Positions 61,501-64,000 of a DNA stretch of 64,000 bases are shown here, one piece after another (the first letter of the stretch is position 1; each line of letters opens with the position of its first letter). The position numbers were made by a program, and so were the translations under genes. The stretch comes from Balanoglossus misakiensis (taxonomy: Eukaryota; Hemichordata): positions 1-64,000 of the forward strand of contig JBECUI020000048.1 in the NCBI GenBank assembly GCA_040954595.2, given 5' to 3'. Under the pieces are notes generated by a model, which was not told the origin of the DNA, ran no database searches, and worked only from the letters and a program-made list of their open reading frames with translations.

Positions 61501-64000
61501 CGGTTTTTCGACAAAAACCATGATGGTTAACCCATGAAAAATGTTCAAATCGGCCGAAAATCTCGAAATTCGGCAACTCGAAAATTCGCGGTTTTTCGAC
61601 AAAAACCATGATGGTTAACCCATGAAAAATGTTCAAATCGGCCGAAAATCTCGAAATTCGGCAACTCGAAAATTCGCGGTTTTTCGACAAAAACCATGAT
61701 GGTTAACCCATGAAAAATGTTCAAATCGGCCGAAAATCTCGAAATTCGGCAACTCGAAAATTCGCGGTTTTTCGACAAAAACCATGATGGTTAACCCATG
61801 AAAAATGTTCAAATCGGCCGAAAATCTCGAAATTCGGCAACTCGAAAATTCGCGGTTTTTCGACAAAAACCATGATGGTTAACCCATGAAAAATGTTCAA
61901 ATCGGCCGAAAATCTCGAAATTCGGCAACTCGAAAATTCGCGGTTTTTCGACAAAAACCATGATGGTTAACCCATGAAAAATGTTCAAATCGGCCGAAAA
62001 TCTCGGAATTCGGCAACTCGAAAATTCGCGGTTTTTCGACAAAAACCATGATGGTTAACCCATGAAAAATGTTCAAATCGGCCGAAAATCTCGGAATTCG
62101 GCAACTCGAAAATTCGCGGTTTTTTCGACAAAAACCATGATGGTTAACCCATGAAAAATGTTCAAATCGGCCGAAAATCTCGGAATTCGGCAACTCGAAA
62201 ATTCGCGGTTTTTCGACAAAAACCATGATGGTTAACCCATGAAAAATGTTCAAATCGGCCGAAAATCTCGAAATTCGGCAACTCGAAAATTCGCGGTTTT
62301 TCGACAAAAACCATGATGGTTAACCCATGAAAAATGTTCAAATCGGCCGAAAATCTCGAAATTCGGCAACTCGAAAATTCGCGGTTTTTCGACAAAAACC
62401 ATGATGGTTAACCCATGAAAAATGTTCAAATCGGCCGAAAATCTCGAAATTCGGCAACTCGAAAATTCGCGGTTTTTTCGACAAAAACCATGATGGTTAA
62501 CCCATGAAAAATGTTCAAATCGGCCGAAAATCTCGAAATTCGGCAACTCGAAAATTCGCGGTTTTTCGACAAAAACCATGATGGTTAACCCATGAAAAAT
62601 GTTCAAATCGGCCGAAAATCTCGAAATTCGGCAACTCGAAAATTCGCGGTTTTTCGACAAAAACCATGATGGTTAACCCATGAAAAATGTTCAAATCGGC
62701 CGAAAATCTCGGAATTCGGCAACTCGAAAATTCGCGGTTTTTCGACAAAAACCATGATGGTTAACCCATGAAAAATGTTCAAATCGGCCGAAAATCTCGG
62801 AATTCGGCAACTCGAAAATTCGCGGTTTTTCGACAAAAACCATGATGGTTAACCCATGAAAAATGTTCAAATCGGCCGAAAATCTCGAAATTCGGCTACT
62901 CGAAAATTCGCGGTTTTTCGACAAAAACCATGATGGTTAACCCATGAAAAATGTTCAAATCGGCCGAAAATCTCGAAATTCGGCAACTCGAAAATTCGCG
63001 GTTTTTCGACAAAAACCATGATGGTTAACCCATGAAAAATGTTCAAATCGGCCGAAAATCTCAAAATTCGGCAACTCGAAAATTCGCGGTTTTTCGACAA
63101 AAACCATGATGGTTAACCCATGAAAAATGTTCAAATCGGCCGAAAATCTCGAATTTCGGCAACTCGAAAATTCGGGTTTTTCGACAAAAACCATGATGGT
63201 TAACCCATGAAAAATGTTCAAATCGGCCGAAAATCTCGGAATTCGGCAACTCGAAAATTCGCGGTTTTTCGACAAAAACCATGATGGTTAACCCATGAAA
63301 AATGTTCAAATCGGCCGAAAATCTCGGAATTCGGCAACTCGAAATTCGCGGTTTTTCGACAAAAACCATGATGGGTAACCCATGAAAAATGTTCAAATCG
63401 GCCGAAAATCTCGGAATTCGGCAACTCGAAAATTCGCGGTTTTTCGACAAAAACCATGATGGTTAACCCATGAAAAATGTTCAAATCGGCCGAAAATCTC
63501 GGAATTCGGCAACTCGAAAATTCGCGGTTTTCGACAAAAACCATGATGGTTAACCCATGAAAAATGTTCAAATCGGCCGAAAATCTCGGAATTCGGCAAC
63601 TCGAAAATTCGCGGTTTTTCGACAAAAACCATGATGGTTAACCCATGAAAAATGTTCAAATCGGCCGAAAATCTCGAAATTCGGAACCCGAAAATTCGCG
63701 GTTTTTCGACAAAAACCATGATGGTTAACCCATGAAAAATGTTTAAATCGGCCGAAAATCTCGAAATTCGGCAACTCGAAAATTCGCGGTTTTTCGACAA
63801 AACCATGATGGTTAACCCATGAAAAATGTTCAAATCGGTCGAAAATCTCGAAATTCGGCAACCCGAAAATTCGCGGTTTTTCGACAAAAACCATGATGGT
63901 TAACCCATGAAAAATGTTCAAATCGGCCGAAAATCTCGAAATTCGGCAACTCGAAAATTCGCGGTTTTTCGACAAAAACCATGATGGTTAACCCATGAAA
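58590..64000 (+). repeat. Rearranged, indel-bearing part of the satellite
   Basis: The 1760-bp register is lost. One unit is missing between about 59400 and 60020, three extra units lie between the TTCGGGG unit (about 60266) and the CTCAAAAATTCG unit (about 60609), and single-base indels occur near 58598, 58889, 59190, 60333, 62121, 62473, 63175, 63343, 63530, 63685 and 63802. The last 800 bp also carry new substitutions. Confidence 0.82.

Larger units (their letters stand above)
48313..64000 (+). repeat. 88-bp satellite DNA array (about 178 units, continues past the window)
   Basis: Head-to-tail units of 88 bp, each with CATGATGGTTAACCCATG, a GGCCGAAAATCTCG block, a GGCAACTCGAAAATTCG block and GGTTTTTCGACAAAA. 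Unit starts step by exactly 88 bp over most of the array. The consensus has eight CpGs per unit and several dyads: AACCAT-G-ATGGTT, GGTTAACC, GCCGAA/TTCGGC with a 10-nt loop, and TCGAAAA/TTTTCGA with an 8-nt loop. Because 88 is not a multiple of three, minus-strand frames rotate and stop every three units, so it is not coding. Its biological role (centromeric, pericentromeric, subtelomeric or dispersed) cannot be told from sequence alone. Confidence 0.98.

Noticed and set aside
48300-64000. Hundreds of minus-strand frames of 66-164 codons encoding the same peptide text across the satellite
   Set aside because: They begin at TTG rather than ATG, and the 88-bp period shifts the frame at each unit so one peptide is read in all three frames before a stop. 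Longer ones arise only where single-base indels occur. They are a by-product of the repeat, not genes.
48313-64000. A CENP-B box in the satellite unit
   Set aside because: The closest minus-strand match, TTCGAGATTTTCGGC, differs from the core TTCGNNNNANNCGGG at two required positions (T for A, final C for G).
48313-64000. CRISPR-like array
   Set aside because: Regular 88-bp periodicity without unique spacers, in animal DNA with spliced genes: a satellite.

Overview
This window is nuclear DNA from an animal, most likely a marine invertebrate. The two confident genes are spliced with GT-AG introns in the two-exon-per-domain style of metazoan SRCR proteins, and one is a SNAG-type OVO zinc-finger factor. 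CpG is not visibly depleted, and short CAGT, GA and GTCT repeats are common. A mollusc or other lophotrochozoan, a lancelet or an ambulacrarian would all fit; the sequence alone does not let me choose.

Layout. (1) 1-8171: no gene recognised; it holds the 3' flank of the ovo gene, with GA repeats and a hairpin just downstream of its stop codon. (2) 8172-16297, minus strand: a complete four-coding-exon OVO-like transcription factor (286 residues, SNAG start, four C2H2 fingers). (3) 16298-31137: the ovo 5' side and about 14.6 kb of mostly non-coding DNA. It contains a 194-bp TTAA-flanked inverted-repeat element, a degenerate 173-bp tandem duplication, a 44-bp minisatellite, several microsatellites and one weak candidate secreted-peptide exon on the minus strand (26359-26515). 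(4) 31154-46224, plus strand: a complete 23-coding-exon gene for a predicted secreted protein of 1206 residues, with a signal peptide followed by eleven group-A SRCR domains. Every domain is split over two exons with the same phase pattern (1-2-1), and the spliced exon lengths sum to exactly 1207 codons. Intron 13 carries a ~1.3-kb element with ~85-bp terminal inverted repeats. (5) 46225-48111: the 3' flank, AT-rich, ending in a good poly(A) signal about 60 bp before a satellite. (6) 48112-64000, running off the window: an 88-bp satellite array. Its first two units are inverted and form a 40-bp-arm palindrome with the rest. After a 1.4-kb edge of one unit type and a ~500-bp transition zone, the array becomes a highly homogeneous higher-order repeat of 20 units (1760 bp). 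From about 58.6 kb it breaks down into rearranged and indel-bearing copies.

The two genes are divergently oriented and there is no sign that they share a function: one encodes a nuclear regulator of epithelial/germline type, the other an extracellular scavenger-receptor-type protein. The most distinctive parts of the window are the satellite's architecture (inverted palindromic edge, ordered marker transition, 20-mer higher-order repeat) and the modular SRCR gene with a divergent central block of domains.
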